DNA of 64,000 nt from Xestospongia muta (GCA_963693285.1 OY848917.1:2501-66500); one strand, 5' to 3'; positions 36,400 to 47,641 are shown, numbered from the stretch's first letter. The notes: generated by a model from the sequence alone, not told the origin. Program-made: numbers and translations.

Positions 36400-36433
36400 T
36401 AGTTTTAGGCAATAGTTGCTGCTAGTCTAACAA

Positions 36434-36474
36434 GCTAGACCCTTGTCTTTGCTGATGAATGACAAGGGTCTAGC
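36434..36474. other. Perfect 14-bp stem hairpin just after the possible CARD-like gene
   Basis: GCTAGACCCTTGTC (36434-36447) pairs exactly with GACAAGGGTCTAGC (36461-36474) around a 13-nt loop. It begins 34 bases after the stop codon, so it would lie in the 3' UTR. Confidence 0.8.
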
Positions 36475-36844
36475 AAAGATCACAATTGATTAAATTCCAG
36501 TTGACTAATCAGATTTCACTACCCAGATTTTGAGTAATAATCTAATATGTAGGAGGTTGGAAGTAAACATTGTTGTTAGATCTCTGATGTAATGCTATTA
36601 CATTGGAAAAACTCTAATTCTTATTATATAGGTGAGACTGTTTTATTTCTTTACCTATTGGTTTTAAAATTTATTAACCTTCAAATGTAACCAGATTCAC
36701 TAAAACGTGAGATTTTTTGGTTGCTAGTATATATAATTGTGGCTTCCTTTTTTATAATTAATTGTAATTGTATACTGACCTATTCTAGACCCTTCTAACA
36801 TATCACTGAACATGAGGGTCTACCTTGATAGTCTGTTACTAGTA

Positions 36845-36955
36845 TAGGTTATATACCGAGGTAAAGGTTTCCATGAGATTTATCAACCGAGCGACGAAGT
36901 CGCGAGGTTGATAAATGCCATGGAAACCGTACCGAGGGTATATAACTGGCTTGTA
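36845..36955. repeat. Long imperfect palindrome, likely mobile-element end
   Basis: Nested arms: GTTATATACC outside with GGTATATAAC, then GGTTTCCATG with CATGGAAACC, then ATTTATCAACC with GGTTGATAAAT, closing on the self-complementary GAGCGACGAAGTCGCGAG-like centre. ATTTATCAACC and GGTTGATATG recur at 37430-37460, on the far side of the adjacent coding remnant. The CpG-rich palindrome stands out from its AT-rich surroundings. Confidence 0.75.
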
Positions 36956-37053
36956 CCATGAAATGGTCGGCCATGGCAACAATATCATGCACAAACCTGC
37001 TATATAAAGGTCGTCTAGCAACGTTTTTTTCATTGTAACGACGCAAATTCAAA

Positions 37054-37341
37054 ATGGAAGACGAGTTGGACTATAATCTTTCTCAGGTAGATGCCCATTT
37101 ATTTGACCACGCCTTAACCGATATTGTCGCTAGCGATTCGGCAGTTCCTTCAGCCCTACCCAACGGTGAACCTTTAACTTTTCAAAGTGACGAAAGTGTG
37201 GAAGCAGCAAAAACTAATTCCATTCCCAAAAACACCTCTCGCAATACTAACTGGGCAGTTAAGGTCTGGAAAGACTGGAGGAGTCATAGGCGAACGGCAT
37301 TTCATATATATATATTTCATTCATTTATTATTTATTTTTGA
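37054..37341 (+). pseudogene. N-terminal piece of a Crypton-derived (KIAA1958-like) protein
   Basis: From ATG at 37054 the frame reads an acidic leader and then IPKNTSRNTNWAVKVWKDWR, the typical N-terminal segment of Crypton-type tyrosine-recombinase-derived genes (the T..NT.WAVKVW..W motif). It then degenerates into AT-rich sequence at 37300 and stops; no recombinase catalytic region follows. It is flanked by the palindrome at 36845-36955 and its relatives at 37375-37470, which suggests a small insertion that captured or kept only the first exon. Confidence 0.6.
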
Positions 37342-37527
37342 ATTACCGCTACTAGTAAAAAAATTGTCAACCCTGCTAAAAAAATTGTCAACCTCCGCTA
37401 AAAAAATTATCAACCTGACTGATAACAATCAGAGGTTGATATGAAATTTATCAACCTCATTTAAAGCAATCTGATTGGTCAATTCATACTAGTCATGGTA
37501 CAACATATGTTGTTTATGGATATATAG

Positions 37528-38323
37528 GAAGTTAGAGCTATAGTAGAAGAAAATACAAAGGAGTTGAGAAGTCGACTGAAACAACAAGAAACTATTAGCA
37601 GAAACAAGACTATGGAAATAGCATCTATCAGTAAAAATGAAGGTACAGACCTGTTCAGTATAGTTTAGCATTAAGATAGTCTGTTAAAACTATTCTTTGA
37701 TATGAATGGTATGTCAGTCACTGTACCTAAAATTGCATGGTGCACCAATATGACAGAATTTGTTTCTATTCCTGAATTTTATATATACCTACTGGAAAAT
37801 ACATGTTGTTTATATAGAAATGAAACAAAGTAAAGAAAGAGTTGAAGAGTTAAAGTTACTTCTGAAACTGAAAGAAGGTATCATTATGACAATAGCTATC
37901 ATTGTCAACTGTTGTCTTTGTTACAGATACTGAGAAGGAGTTACTATCAGTATCTATTGAGAGACAGAGAGAGATAGAGACACTGCAGAAGATAACAACA
38001 TCATTAACTTTACGATCAAGAGATAGAAGTAAACAGATTGAGGTGTTAAAGCAGAGCTTAAGAGGTAAGAGACAATTGTCACTTCTCATGTTATTATTGC
38101 TAGATCATAAACCAGTAACTAATCGAAGATTAAAGAAAAACCAAACTCAGCAGAGTAAAAAACATTCAATGACACGAATCAGTAAAACTACAGGTAATAG
38201 TAATACAATATAACATGTTTATTAGATATGATAATATTATTTTGTGAGTAGAGTCTCAGCCAATATCAAAAGTAAAGGATCCATTCAAGGGTTCAGCTGA
38301 TAACAGTTCTTTATCACATCAAA
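37528..38323 (+). CDS. Five coiled-coil exons of an incomplete gene
   Basis: Exons 37528-37642, 37818-37877, 37927-38064, 38104-38193 and 38252-38323 have good AG/GTAAG-type borders, all in phase 1, and no stop. Product pieces: EVRAIVEENTKELRSRLKQQ, SKERVEELKLLLKLKE, SIERQREIETLQKITTSL, SRDRSKQIEVLKQSLR, then a basic and Ser/Gln-rich part. It is a long coiled coil; family unknown. No start codon exon or 3' end is seen: the 5' side is occupied by the Crypton-like insertion and the 3' side by a duplicated block, so the gene is probably truncated. Confidence 0.55.
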
Positions 38324-38359
38324 GTAAGTTATATTTCTTTATAATTATGTTAATTGTTG

Positions 38360-38830
38360 ACATAATGTTACATCAATGCCTTGCTTCAGTGTATGTTAGT
38401 ACTAATGCCTTATCGTAGCGGCTGGTAATGTAAGACTAAACACTTTTATGTATTTATATAAATTTATAATTATTATTAAGCACATTAGTGCTTAGTATGG
38501 ATGGATCAGCCCACATAAAATGGCTTTCACATTTAATCTATTATATCACAATTCATTCAAATAGCCATAAATTTTGACTTATAAGCTATTTAAGCCCCTG
38601 CTTGCCATTATCAACTCTTTCACAGCTAGTAAGACTTACAATATCATTATAAAGTGTTGCTAAAGTGGAGAACTGGGAACTAGCTATACAGCCATGTTTT
38701 CTATTTCCTTCTCCTGCACTAACACAAAAATTGGCAAAGTTTGCACTATATGCATGACCTTATAAGTATAGAAAGAGTACATAGTAACAGACTATGCACA
38801 ACTTTTTCATAACCAGAAATTGTGAGATCC
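38360..38830. repeat. Duplicated block (partner 50380-50860)
   Basis: Collinear with 50380-50860: AGTACTAATGCCTTATCGTA, AAGCACATTAGTGCTTAGTATG and AACTAGCTATACAGCC occur in the same order. No gene. Confidence 0.9.
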
Positions 38831-39008
38831 CTATCTTGTTTTTTAACTGTTACAACTATCCAATTATACACATGCATAAAAAGATGTCACCCAGGTTTTA
38901 GCAACACTGACTTGATCGAATCTTGTGTAGTTCCACAAAAATACATTGATCTCAACATTACAATTAAAAAACATCTTAAAATATGTTCCATAAATGTCTT
39001 TAAATGAC
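38805..39008 (+). pseudogene. Copy of exon 2 of the secreted cysteine-rich gene
   Basis: Collinear with 30246-30450. It reads CHPGFSNTDLIESCVVPQKY in a mixture of frames and continues to HLKICSINVFK and TGA. Exon 1 with its signal peptide is absent here; a different duplicated block lies upstream. Dead exon copy. Confidence 0.65.
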
Positions 39009-39820
39009 TAGCTTAAGTGGAAGTGTGTTGTTTGTGAAGAACAACTCATATTTTTGTCATCAAAGTATGCATAGTACCTCTAAATATACTCTGATATCTA
39101 AGAGCAAAAATTATAGTCGATACTTATTTTGTCAATCGCTAAACTATGATTTATCATAGCTAATAGTGTGTATGAGTGGCCTATACATAATAATTGATAC
39201 ATGAGTGTCTCATTGTTCCATAGACAAGACATATAGTTCACTTTTTTGTATAACTTAGTATTACTTGTACCTATGACCATTCATAAAAACTAACTACACA
39301 TTACTTTGTCTCATAAAGACTGACATGTACCATTTAAACACTCTGCTGTGACAGAGTAGCCAGCCAGATATTTTTTTGTGACCTGTTTAGTGAATTTCTA
39401 TACATCAGTCAGAATGCGTACAGTCTGGTTGCCAAACACCTACTCTTGAAAGAAGGGCATCTATCTATTACTGTGATATCATAATAAAAGAATCATGGTG
39501 ACACACCCACATTTTAGTAGTCTATTTGTAATTATGTATGTTTGTAACTCCTTATAAGTAACTACTAGCCAGAGTGCATAAACTACTAACTGTTTGGTTC
39601 CTACTAGTCCCAATTTTTGGCCCACTTACATTTTCTTAAAGATTGTTATACTTAAATTAGTCATTGCTTATTATTCTTGAGTGCAATGTAATACTAACAG
39701 TCTATAGCTTAGATATTATCAAACAATAGATACAGCATTTGTCTGTTTATCACTGTAGTACAATTTAACAAATGGTCTCCAAATTGTTTTTGTTCTGATC
39801 CTTTTGGTTTTGTTACAGAT
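39009..39820. repeat. Left part of 2-kb duplicated block (partner 30398-31234)
   Basis: Collinear with 30398-31234. The last bases TTTTGGTTTTGTTACAG form a good splice acceptor for the following gene. An ancestral start like that of copy A3 (ATGG near 39772) is out of frame by a 2-nt deletion. Confidence 0.8.
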
Positions 39821-40813
39821 GCCTCCAATGCTATCTTTAAAGTTGAAGTAGCTCCAGAAGAGCTTCTGAAAGAATCAGATTCTCATCCGAATCCTTTTAA
39901 TTTACTTACAGATACTTCCAATGCTATTGCTAAGGTTGAAGAGGTTCCCAAAGAGTTTCTAAAGCTAGTGGGAGTTATAGAAGATGCTAAAACGTTGATA
40001 GATGAAGCAAGAAGCAAGGATAAAGACGTTGCTACTGCCATTATCCAAGCAAATGAAGCTGTTGATACTGCTTTTGTTCTTGCTCGTTGCTATATCACCA
40101 AATGTTATGAGGTTGCTGACTATATCTGTGCTGAAGAAAAAAATGTTGTCAAAGCAATAGAGGAAGGAAATGTGGCAGGATTCAAATATTTTCTCAAGGA
40201 AGTTTTGGATAAGTCAAAAAAATGTCAGAAAGACATTACAACTCTTTTACACTTTATTGAAAAGGAGAAAGAGAAAATAGTTAAAGAAGACAAGAAAGCA
40301 AAAACAAAGAAATATGAAGCTGCAGCAAGTGATAGAAATAAAAGTATTGCAAAAGGTGTAGCTGGTGGAGGATTAGTTGCTGCTGGAGGTGGAGTGATAG
40401 CAGCTGGAGCTCTTTTATTTGGACCTCAAGCAATTGTAACTGTTCCTGCATTACTGGGGGTTGGACTATTTGGGGCTGCAGCAGGTACAATATATAGTGC
40501 CATGTGGGGATCTTCACTCTACCAATTTTATGGAAAAGCCATCAAAGCCTTTGAAGAGTTGAGAGAAGCTCTTGCAAAGATTGAAAATGCCCTAAAGAAA
40601 GTTAACGAACAACTTAAACTAGGAATTGATAATAATTTATATGACATGAAAGAAAAGACTGACAAGTTGGACAAAGACTTTATAAAGAGAAGCATTATTA
40701 AAAAAATGGGAACAGTCAAAGTCCAATCAGAACATTTAAAGGAGTACTGTGGACCATTGAAAGATGCCAAAGATCTAGAAGATTTCAAAAAGATATACAA
40801 AACAACTAAATAG
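39821..40813 (+). CDS. A-type helical membrane-hairpin protein, open copy A2
   Basis: The frame is open from 39713 to TAG 40811-40813 but has no ATG before the body, so a spliced first exon is likely (acceptor at 39819-39820). The order of parts is two SNAI.KVE repeats; helix TAFVLARCYITKCYEVADYI; a Lys/Glu coiled coil (about 40220-40330); the Gly/Ala-rich hydrophobic stretch of about 55 residues, SIAKGVAGGGLVAAGGGVIA through LFGAAAGTIYSAMWG (about 40346-40510); a second helical region; and the tail LKEYCGPLKDAKDLEDF. Helix, membrane hairpin, helix resembles apolipoprotein L-like and other membrane-inserting helical proteins; this is likeness in layout, not demonstrated homology. It is the only A copy here without a stop. 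AATAAA near 40976 may be its poly(A) signal. Confidence 0.7.
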   Translation, partial: ASNAIFKVEVAPEELLKESDSHPNPFNLLTDTSNAIAKVEEVPKEFLKLVGVIEDAKTLIDEARSKDKDVATAIIQANEAVDTAFVLARCYITKCYEVADYICAEEKNVVKAIEEGNVAGFKYFLKEVLDKSKKCQKDITTLLHFIEKEKEKIVKEDKKAKTKKYEAAASDRNKSIAKGVAGGGLVAAGGGVIAAGALLFGPQAIVTVPALLGVGLFGAAAGTIYSAMWGSSLYQFYGKAIKAFEELREALAKIENALKKVNEQLKLGIDNNLYDMKEKTDKLDKDFIKRSIIKKMGTVKVQSEHLKEYCGPLKDAKDLEDFKKIYKTTK

Positions 40814-41245
40814 ACAGTGAAACACTAAAATTTGCATGTTTTTCTGAACTGTTATGCTGTTGTGTAATGTATTGTTATTAGCTAGTAGTTCTCTTTAATG
40901 ATTGTTTAAATGTCCCTTTTGTTAAAATTATTGTGAAATGCCAAAAGTAAAATATCCTACTATCAACTTGCTATTTAATAAAATAATGAATTCTTCAATA
41001 CATCATGTAGACATTCACTCACTAACAAACAAGTAATGAATATAATTATACTACATTGTGGTATGCTACTAATAAATAAAATATTACTGTTATAGGTTAT
41101 ATCACTAGTGGGTGGGATATTACATTTTGTAACTGGATAGTTTATTAGATCTAATGTTTGAAGGACTTGACAGCAAACATCACTTGATGTCATCTCTGAT
41201 GTGTTGTCTTAATTGTCTACCACCAACGAACAACTAATAATGTGA

Positions 41246-41279
<34 letters not shown>

Positions 41280-41691
41280 GGATACTATGAATATAGTTAG
41301 ATCAGTGCCCACCTATGACAATAATATCAGTAATTTGGTGTTAACATAACATGTAACAATAAAACATTTTTGCTAACCAAACAATAATGTTCTTGTATTT
41401 TGATATTACTATTCAAATAATATAGTTTACAATGCTACACATACTTAACAATGATAAATTCCTCTAGAGTAGTGTATATGGTGACAATATGTTGTGGGAG
41501 GGAGATGTTATAGTAATATCTTCATAGTACATACTATAGTATAGTCATCATAATACAAGAATTTTATTTTTCAAAAACTTTTAATCATTACTAACAAAAA
41601 GTAAATGTTTTTCAATAACCTAAATCACAAGAACAAAGTAAGGATATACTCACTAGTTGTGTCCAGTTCATTAGCTACTATCATTAATATA
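40814..41691. other. 3' flank of A2, (TA)n run, and flank of inverted duplication
   Basis: 40840-41160 matches 52720-53030 downstream of A3. A (TA)n microsatellite lies at about 41250-41279. From about 41290 the sequence is the reverse complement of 57205-57610, part of the B1/B4 inverted pair. No gene. Confidence 0.8.
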
Positions 41692-42963
41692 TTATTTCAT
41701 CACATAACAGAAGGTAATGAAATCTTCTAATGTTAATGCATCTTTTAATGGTTGGCAATGGTCTTTTAAGTAACTTGCTTTACCTATCACCTTCCTTATA
41801 GCTTGAATAGTAGAACTTTTGTTATCTTGATGTTGATAATAGAATCGTTTGTTTACAAGATAATCATCTAATGTCAGTTTAAAACAAGAGTTGACTCCAC
41901 CTAATCATTTCTCAATGTTGTACAGATGAAGTTGTATTTCATGTAAAATCTCCTGATGAGAAACCTGAGTCTCTCCTTTCAAATGTATTATTATACCCAT
42001 TAATCCACCTATTATAGCACCGAGAACTACCCCAGTCAAAGCAGTAGTTTGTAGATCACATTGTAATCCTATCACAATACCTCCAACTATAGCTCCACCT
42101 AGAACTCCACCCAGAACTATGCTAGCTACAGTAGTCATTTCATGGTTTGGTTCTAATTTTATTTTCATTGCTGTTCTAATATATAGACCAATTGTTGTAA
42201 CCATTTCACCAATGACAGCTCCAAGAACAGCAGCAGATAGACCAGTCTGTTCATTATCATATCTTGATGTTTGAAGATTCACTTTTAATTCTATGACATC
42301 ACTTCTCAAATAGACTCCTACTGTTCCACCGATAACAGTCCCAAAAGCTACAATAGCAAGGGCAACCACCACAACATTCAAATCAGTTCCCATGACTTCA
42401 CCTTTAACAAAACCCATTATTTTAGCTATTGTACCAATCACAGCTCCAACAACTATTCCTGCTACCACAAGTACTCCAAGATCACAGTATAATCCCAGTA
42501 GTATGCCTCCAAGAATACCCAGTGCCATACCTGCTACAATCCCTATTCCTGTGTTTATCAGAGATTTGTTTTTCCTTGTCAGTTGATCCTCTTATTCATT
42601 AAAGTGTCTCTCTTCTCTCTCAATACTCTAAAGAGTCTGTAGGTCTTTATGACATCCTTTTGATTTAAACAAAACCTCTTCCAAGTAATCCCTGAATTGT
42701 TCCAAATTCCCTTCTTCTATTGCTTTGATAGTGTATTGTTCCTCATCACAGATATACTCAGCTAACTCATGACATTTGGTGATATAAGATCGAGCATGAA
42801 CAAAGGCAGTTGACATGGATGGCTTTTCTTTCAAATCAGAAAGCAACTTAGAGAGCTCAGTTGAAACAGCTGGTGTTGTCTCTGTGACAGTATTGACAAG
42901 TGTGTCAAGTTCATTGACACAACTATCAATGGAAGAACTCTGCTCTGTTTCTTTGGAGGCCAT
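41692..42963 (-). pseudogene. B-type helical membrane protein, copy B1, with in-frame stops
   Basis: From ATG 42963 to TAA 41692 the reading frame is kept overall. It gives DTLVNTVTETTPAVSTELSK, helix TAFVHARSYITKCHELAEYI, then several long Gly/Val/Ile-rich hydrophobic stretches (GIGIVAGMALGILGGILLG, VAGIVVGAVIGTIAKI, more up to about 42000), then LHLYNIEK and the tail SYLKDHCQPLKDALTLEDFI. Compared with B4, the hydrophobic part is much longer, so B1 could span the membrane several times. Stops: TAG near 42625 with a local indel, TAA near 42599 (GAA in B4) and TGA at 41905-41907 (CGA in B4). It is the inverted partner of 56178-57203. Confidence 0.8.
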
Positions 42964-43139
42964 TTTGCAACAGTTGATATACTGGAATGTCAGTGTGTTG
43001 GGTATTTTTAGAGACTATGAATATTGTTATAATGATCTACCCACCTCTAGAGTAACTCCAAATATGGACATTATTGTGACACACATATTATATGCAGGCA
43101 TATATTGTGTGAAGGTTTTCATACTACATCACAGTTTGT

Positions 43140-43210
43140 TAACCTCGCTGTGCGTGGGCGCATAGCGAGGGTACTGTAGTCTGTTTGTGTGTGTGTGTGT
43201 GTGTGTATGT
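43140..43210. repeat. CpG-rich hairpin and (GT)n run
   Basis: CCTCGCTGTGCG and CGCATAGCGAGG form a 12-bp stem with one mismatch, followed by GTACTGTAGTCTG and (GT)n at about 43186-43206. The hairpin resembles that at 36845-36955 in its CpG-rich character. It probably marks a dispersed repeat that continues to about 43530 (CpG-richer than its neighbourhood). Confidence 0.6.
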
Positions 43211-44090
43211 GTCTGTTACCAGAGTTGTTTTTTTGAACTGCTATAACTTGGCAACCGAAGCATTAGCAGCTACCAACGTTTAGCAACGAATAGAAAAGCA
43301 TGTGGACTTTATAACAGTAGTGTCAAGAACATCGTCAAGGAAAACAGAAGCTTAAAACTCGCAAAAGAATTTTCAGGCTGCAGAGGTCAAGTGCCGTTTC
43401 TCGAAAAGTAAAAAACTTAACGTGGAGATTTTTTAGTATGTTGTAAACAATCTCAGAGGAGTACGGATCAACAAGACAGAAGGCCGTTGGTCGAAGTAAT
43501 CGTTAGAAAAGTTCTGAAAAATGTTTTGTGGACTTGGAGCGAAGTAACGCATTCTGGAAACGTCTCCAAGCACTGAAAAGACTGCTACTAATAGATAATA
43601 TATCGATTTATATTTGTACCACGGGACGTTTCCAAAGAAAGTTTCATCTTCAAGTTACAATAAATTTTGTATATGAAATATTGATAGATTTTAAAGGGTC
43701 ATGTAAAGACTCAGAGAAACTTTTCATCACGAAAGTAGCACTTAATCTTGTTTGGGAATTGAATGATACTATCACTTATTCAGTTACTGCTTCACAAACA
43801 TGACAAATTTGATTTGTCCCTAAGTTTAAATAACATAAATTTAGGTGTGGAAGCTGTGGTGAATCTGTTCAGACTATTGATATAACAAAACATGCCAACC
43901 TTTTATATATTCACATAACAAAGACTTCAACATTGTTAGTCAAACATATTGTATGTAACTAATAACATTTGACACCAATTGTTATGTTTAATAGAACTGA
44001 CTTAACTGAGTGCCCGGTTGTTCAAGTACAGGTATAAAACATTAGACAAGATGTATGTAGCTATACAAGAAAAGATATACATCTTATTTG
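43211..44090. other. Repeat-derived and intergenic sequence, no clear gene
   Basis: 43211-43530 reads like the body of a dispersed repeat. A 91-codon frame at 43528-43803 lacks any domain. Short exon-like pieces near 43985-44035 may belong to the protease remnant that follows. Confidence 0.35.
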
Positions 44091-45311
44091 TTAACACTGT
44101 ATGTGTGTTTATTTGTATCAGAAAACTACATTAAAAGTAGGCAGTGCCATTTACAAACTTGTGGGAATGGTGAAATATCATAATAGACACTACTCTTCAT
44201 TTATACATTCCATATCAGTGACACTAATGTATGTACAAAATTGTATTTCATACAATCAATCACCAATAATACAGGTTACTCCTGTTAGTACAGCAACAAT
44301 CATTCAACAAGATCCATTCATGCTTTTCTATCAATTAGATGAAGGTACAAATGTACATGCACTTTTCATATAAAAAATGTAAACTTGCAGGCAATAGAAA
44401 CAACACATTGTCTATGTCATCCATTATGTGTCTCACTACAATGGACTACCTAACAGTTGAGGTGAATACTATCTGTATACTATACGATCAGTCTGAATAA
44501 AATAATCATTTCAGGTCATTAAAGCATACACGGACATCGTAGCAACAAAGGCATTAACAACAGTATGATAAACCTTACTTATTATTGTGAATTATCTGTA
44601 TTGTCAGAACGGAAAAAGTTTATGTATTAGGCTCTCAGTTATCAAGAAGTTATGTTTAGATGGATACAAGTCAGTTACAAAATTGCATAGAAATGTATGT
44701 GAACAATCTTTAAAGCCTTTACTGGTACACAGGTCAACCTTACAGGACAAGATCTACTACTGTGTGTTATTAACCATGCTACATGTCATTGGACATTACT
44801 GGTACAAAATATCAGTTACATATTACTATATTACAACTTTTGTACACAAAACAGGTTATAGACTTCAACCAGAGACAAGCAGAATATTTTGATTCATACA
44901 AAGGATCTGTGCAAAGTTATTGGACAAAATTAAAGTACTATAGTCCTTACTATAAGAACATTCTTTCAAATTCAAATCAGGTTATTCTTAGAACACAGAT
45001 GTATTGAAAGAAACATACCAGTACCTAACTGGGATCAATGGAAGTATATTCACAGAACAGTATGTAATAGAAGTGAGGTGTGTATTATGACTGTTTAATT
45101 GTACGATCAACCTCTCCAAACTAATGGTGTAGACTGTGGTGTGATTGTCACACAATTTGCTTATTGCTGTGTCTTTGATATTACTTGGGATTTTGATCAG
45201 GTATTAAAATTACACAGTGACCATACTTAAAACTTCCTTTAACTATAGGAACACATGGGACTGTTAAGGAAAATATTAGTGGAAGAAATTTTATGTGGAC
45301 AATTGTTGTGA
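44091..45311 (+). pseudogene. Cysteine-protease remnant: C19 (USP)-like and C48 (Ulp1)-like parts
   Basis: After TTTGTATCAG (44121) a frame gives YKLVGMVKYHNRHYSSFIH and PFMLFYQLDE, like the C-terminal half of ubiquitin-specific proteases (catalytic His region and the final FY element). At 45030-45311 another part gives VPNWDQWKYIHRT, then PLQTNGVDCGVIVTQFAYC, with the Gln and Cys of the Ulp1 (C48) active site, an intron at about 45201-45249, and the end EHMGLLRKILVEEILCGQ. The middle is broken by stops (TAA near 45097 and others). Proteins of this kind accompany some MULE or other DNA transposons, and a MULE transposase remnant follows at once. Confidence 0.6.
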
Positions 45312-46764
45312 GTCTTTGTGATGCATACTTTGATCCATTTTCAACTATAAATTGCAGAGAATATAATATCAGAGCATCACTACTACAGTCACCAATTCCT
45401 TTGAGTGGATTCAACTACCAACCTGTCTTTCTAGAACCTGAAGAAGCTAAATGCCTACACAATCCACTAATTAATAAACCTGGGGTTGTTAAGCCAGCGT
45501 TAACATCTAAAACCTCTCTTTTTTTGAAAAAGAAGAATAAAACAATTAAATCTGATGACTTCAACAATGACTTTCTGAAGAAGTCAGTATTATTTCATGC
45601 TACCTCTATTAAGACAAAAAGTGATACACAAGTTTATACAAAGTGTGCAGCTAATACTGAATGTAAAGTACACATATTATTGTTCACTGATTTGGTAACA
45701 GTTACAAAACTTCCAACAAATCTATCTAAGTCAACTGGTGAAAAACATACATGTTCAATTTGTGGACAGGGTTATTCATTTCAAAGTGGTCTCTCAAAAC
45801 ACATGAGGAGTGCACATAATGATGTGGAAAGTGGTCTGGTTACATGTACTATATGTAATAGCAGGTTTGTGTACATGTGTTTATTACCTTTTTAATTCAT
45901 GTCTTTTACCAAAGAGTGGTAAGTCTTCAAAAACTACCTACATCTTCAATCAAATCATCAGATGTCTATAGAAGAAAAGGAGATAAGTTTCAATACATTA
46001 GAAGAATTTTATGAATGGAAGGAAGAGTTTGAAATAACTACACGTTCCTTATTTGTTCTTAAGTGTGCACCACAGGTCTCCTCCAATGGAATGAAGGTGT
46101 TTTACTATTATTGTAACAGGGCAGGCACATACAAATCTGAGGGAGCTGGAAAACGTCAATTAAAAACACAAGGAACAGCAAAGATAGGATCTCAGTGCTC
46201 TGCTTATATCAAAGCAGTGCAGGACATCAAAACACACAAAATTCATTGTCCCTATTGCCCTACACACTATAATCACACAACACAGTTAGCTTATCTACGA
46301 ATACCTTTGACAATTCAACAGGATATTGCTAAGAAGCTTAAAGAGGGAGTGAGTATGGAGCATATTTTAGATAGCATTTGTGAGTCAGTTTATAACAACA
46401 TCAACTGAGAACACTTAATTAACAGGCAAGACATCCACAACATAAAAACTTAATATAACATAGAGGGTATTAATCGTCATGCCAACGACTTAATTAGTGT
46501 CAACGCCTGGATATTAGATATGCAAGTGCTTCCTTATAACCCCATTTTAATTTATATAGAGCAAGGGAGATCACAACCAGATAATTTAGACAATTTGGCA
46601 GATGATGATTTTCTGTTATGCATTCAAACAGAATTTCAGAGGGATATGCTAAAGGCTTTTGGGTATGATACAGTATGCATAGATACCACACACAGCACCA
46701 ACATATATCATTTTAATCTAACATATATCATTTTAAAGTGTATAATATTTCTTTCTTACCTCTG
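45293..46764 (+). pseudogene. Mutator-like (MULE) transposase remnant with zinc fingers
   Basis: The first part (45293-45865) ends in a C2H2 finger, HTCSICGQGYSFQSGLSKHM, and the start of a second (CTICNSR), then a GT. The second part (45962-46764) has a FAR1/FLYWCH-like region (ECKVH and later SQCSAYIKAVQDIKTHKIHC), then GINRHANDLISVNAWILDMQ and FQRDMLKAFGYDTVCIDTTH, the entry to the MULE catalytic domain with its first Asp. It breaks off in ILKCIIF before the other catalytic residues. Two in-frame stops, TGA 46406 and TAA 46451, interrupt it. Neighbouring C48 protease remnant and order suggest one decayed element. Confidence 0.7.
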
Positions 46765-47008
46765 ATTAGTGTTGTTATATCCTCTCATTGCATATAATAA
46801 TAATAAATACAAATCTGAGGCATAAGACCTTCTTCTTTATTATCTTTTGATCCTTGGTTATAACAGGTCCTTTAGCTTCCAGCGTCTTTAGTGCCTCAAT
46901 GTGGTGGATCACGTGCTGTACTAAGTACTTACATGTGAGCTAACACGTGAGCTAGTCCTTGTAAAACCGAGAATACAAGGGGTTAAATTTTTGGATAACC
47001 TTCGGCTA
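46765..47008. other. Upstream region of the ankyrin gene
   Basis: Contains ATCACGTGCTGT and AACACGTGAGCTAG, two CACGTG E-box palindromes 33 bp apart, within 120 bp of the next start codon. They may be part of its promoter. Confidence 0.4.
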
Positions 47009-47641
47009 ATGGCTATCGACTTGTTCTCTGCTGTTAAAGATGGAGATACGGACTCTGTACGAACTTTATTAACTTCCAGACGTTGTTGATCTCACCTTAA
47101 TGATAGAAATGAATGGGGGGACACAGTACTCCACTTGGCATCAGAAGCTGGTAATTCTGAGGTCTGTCAAATGTTGATAGCAGGCGGAGCTTCTGTAACA
47201 GTAAGGAATAACAGAGGAGAAACTTGTTTACATCGTGCTGCTGTTGGTGGTCACACTGATTGTGTAACTGCTATAGTCGGTAAGTTTTCAGTATGTGATA
47301 TGTACATATCTTTGTGTGTATGTATTAGAACGTGACAATGATCCAGAAGCAGTTAATTCACAAAATGATGCAGGCTATACTGCTTTACATCATGCTGTAA
47401 AACATGGCACCGTAGATCTCATTCAGGTCCTCTTGCGTTATGGCACTAATAGAATGTTAGAGAATAATGCTGGTGAAACACCATATATGGTCGCTCATAA
47501 GTACCAACAATTTGAAGCTGAACGTCTGTTGTTGAATATAGAACAACAACATGGTAAGTAAAATTATCCTGTGAATTTATTGTCACTTGCTTTGTAGCTG
47601 ACAAAGCAATTCAAGAAATGAACAGTAAACCCAAAAGATAA
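47009..47641 (+). pseudogene. Ankyrin-repeat protein, three exons, one in-frame stop
   Basis: Exons 47009-47279, 47329-47553 and 47598-47641 (phase 1 introns) would give 179 residues. After MAIDLFSAVKDGDTDSVRTL come about four ankyrin units, with GDTVLHLASEAGNSEVCQML, GETCLHRAAVGGHTDCVTAI, GYTALHHAVKHGTVDLIQVL and GETPYMVAHKYQQFEAERLL; the last exon is short. A TGA at 47087-47089 (codon 27) lies between the first and second units. It could be a CGA-to-TGA change, and everything else is intact. A downstream ATG start is possible but would lose the first repeat. The function of such small ankyrin proteins is usually protein binding; no partner is evident. Confidence 0.7.

Noticed and set aside
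40281..40800. Open frames on the minus strand opposite the A2 gene
   Set aside because: They are antisense shadows of the Gly/Ala-rich and Lys-rich coding sequence and have no domain or homologue pattern.
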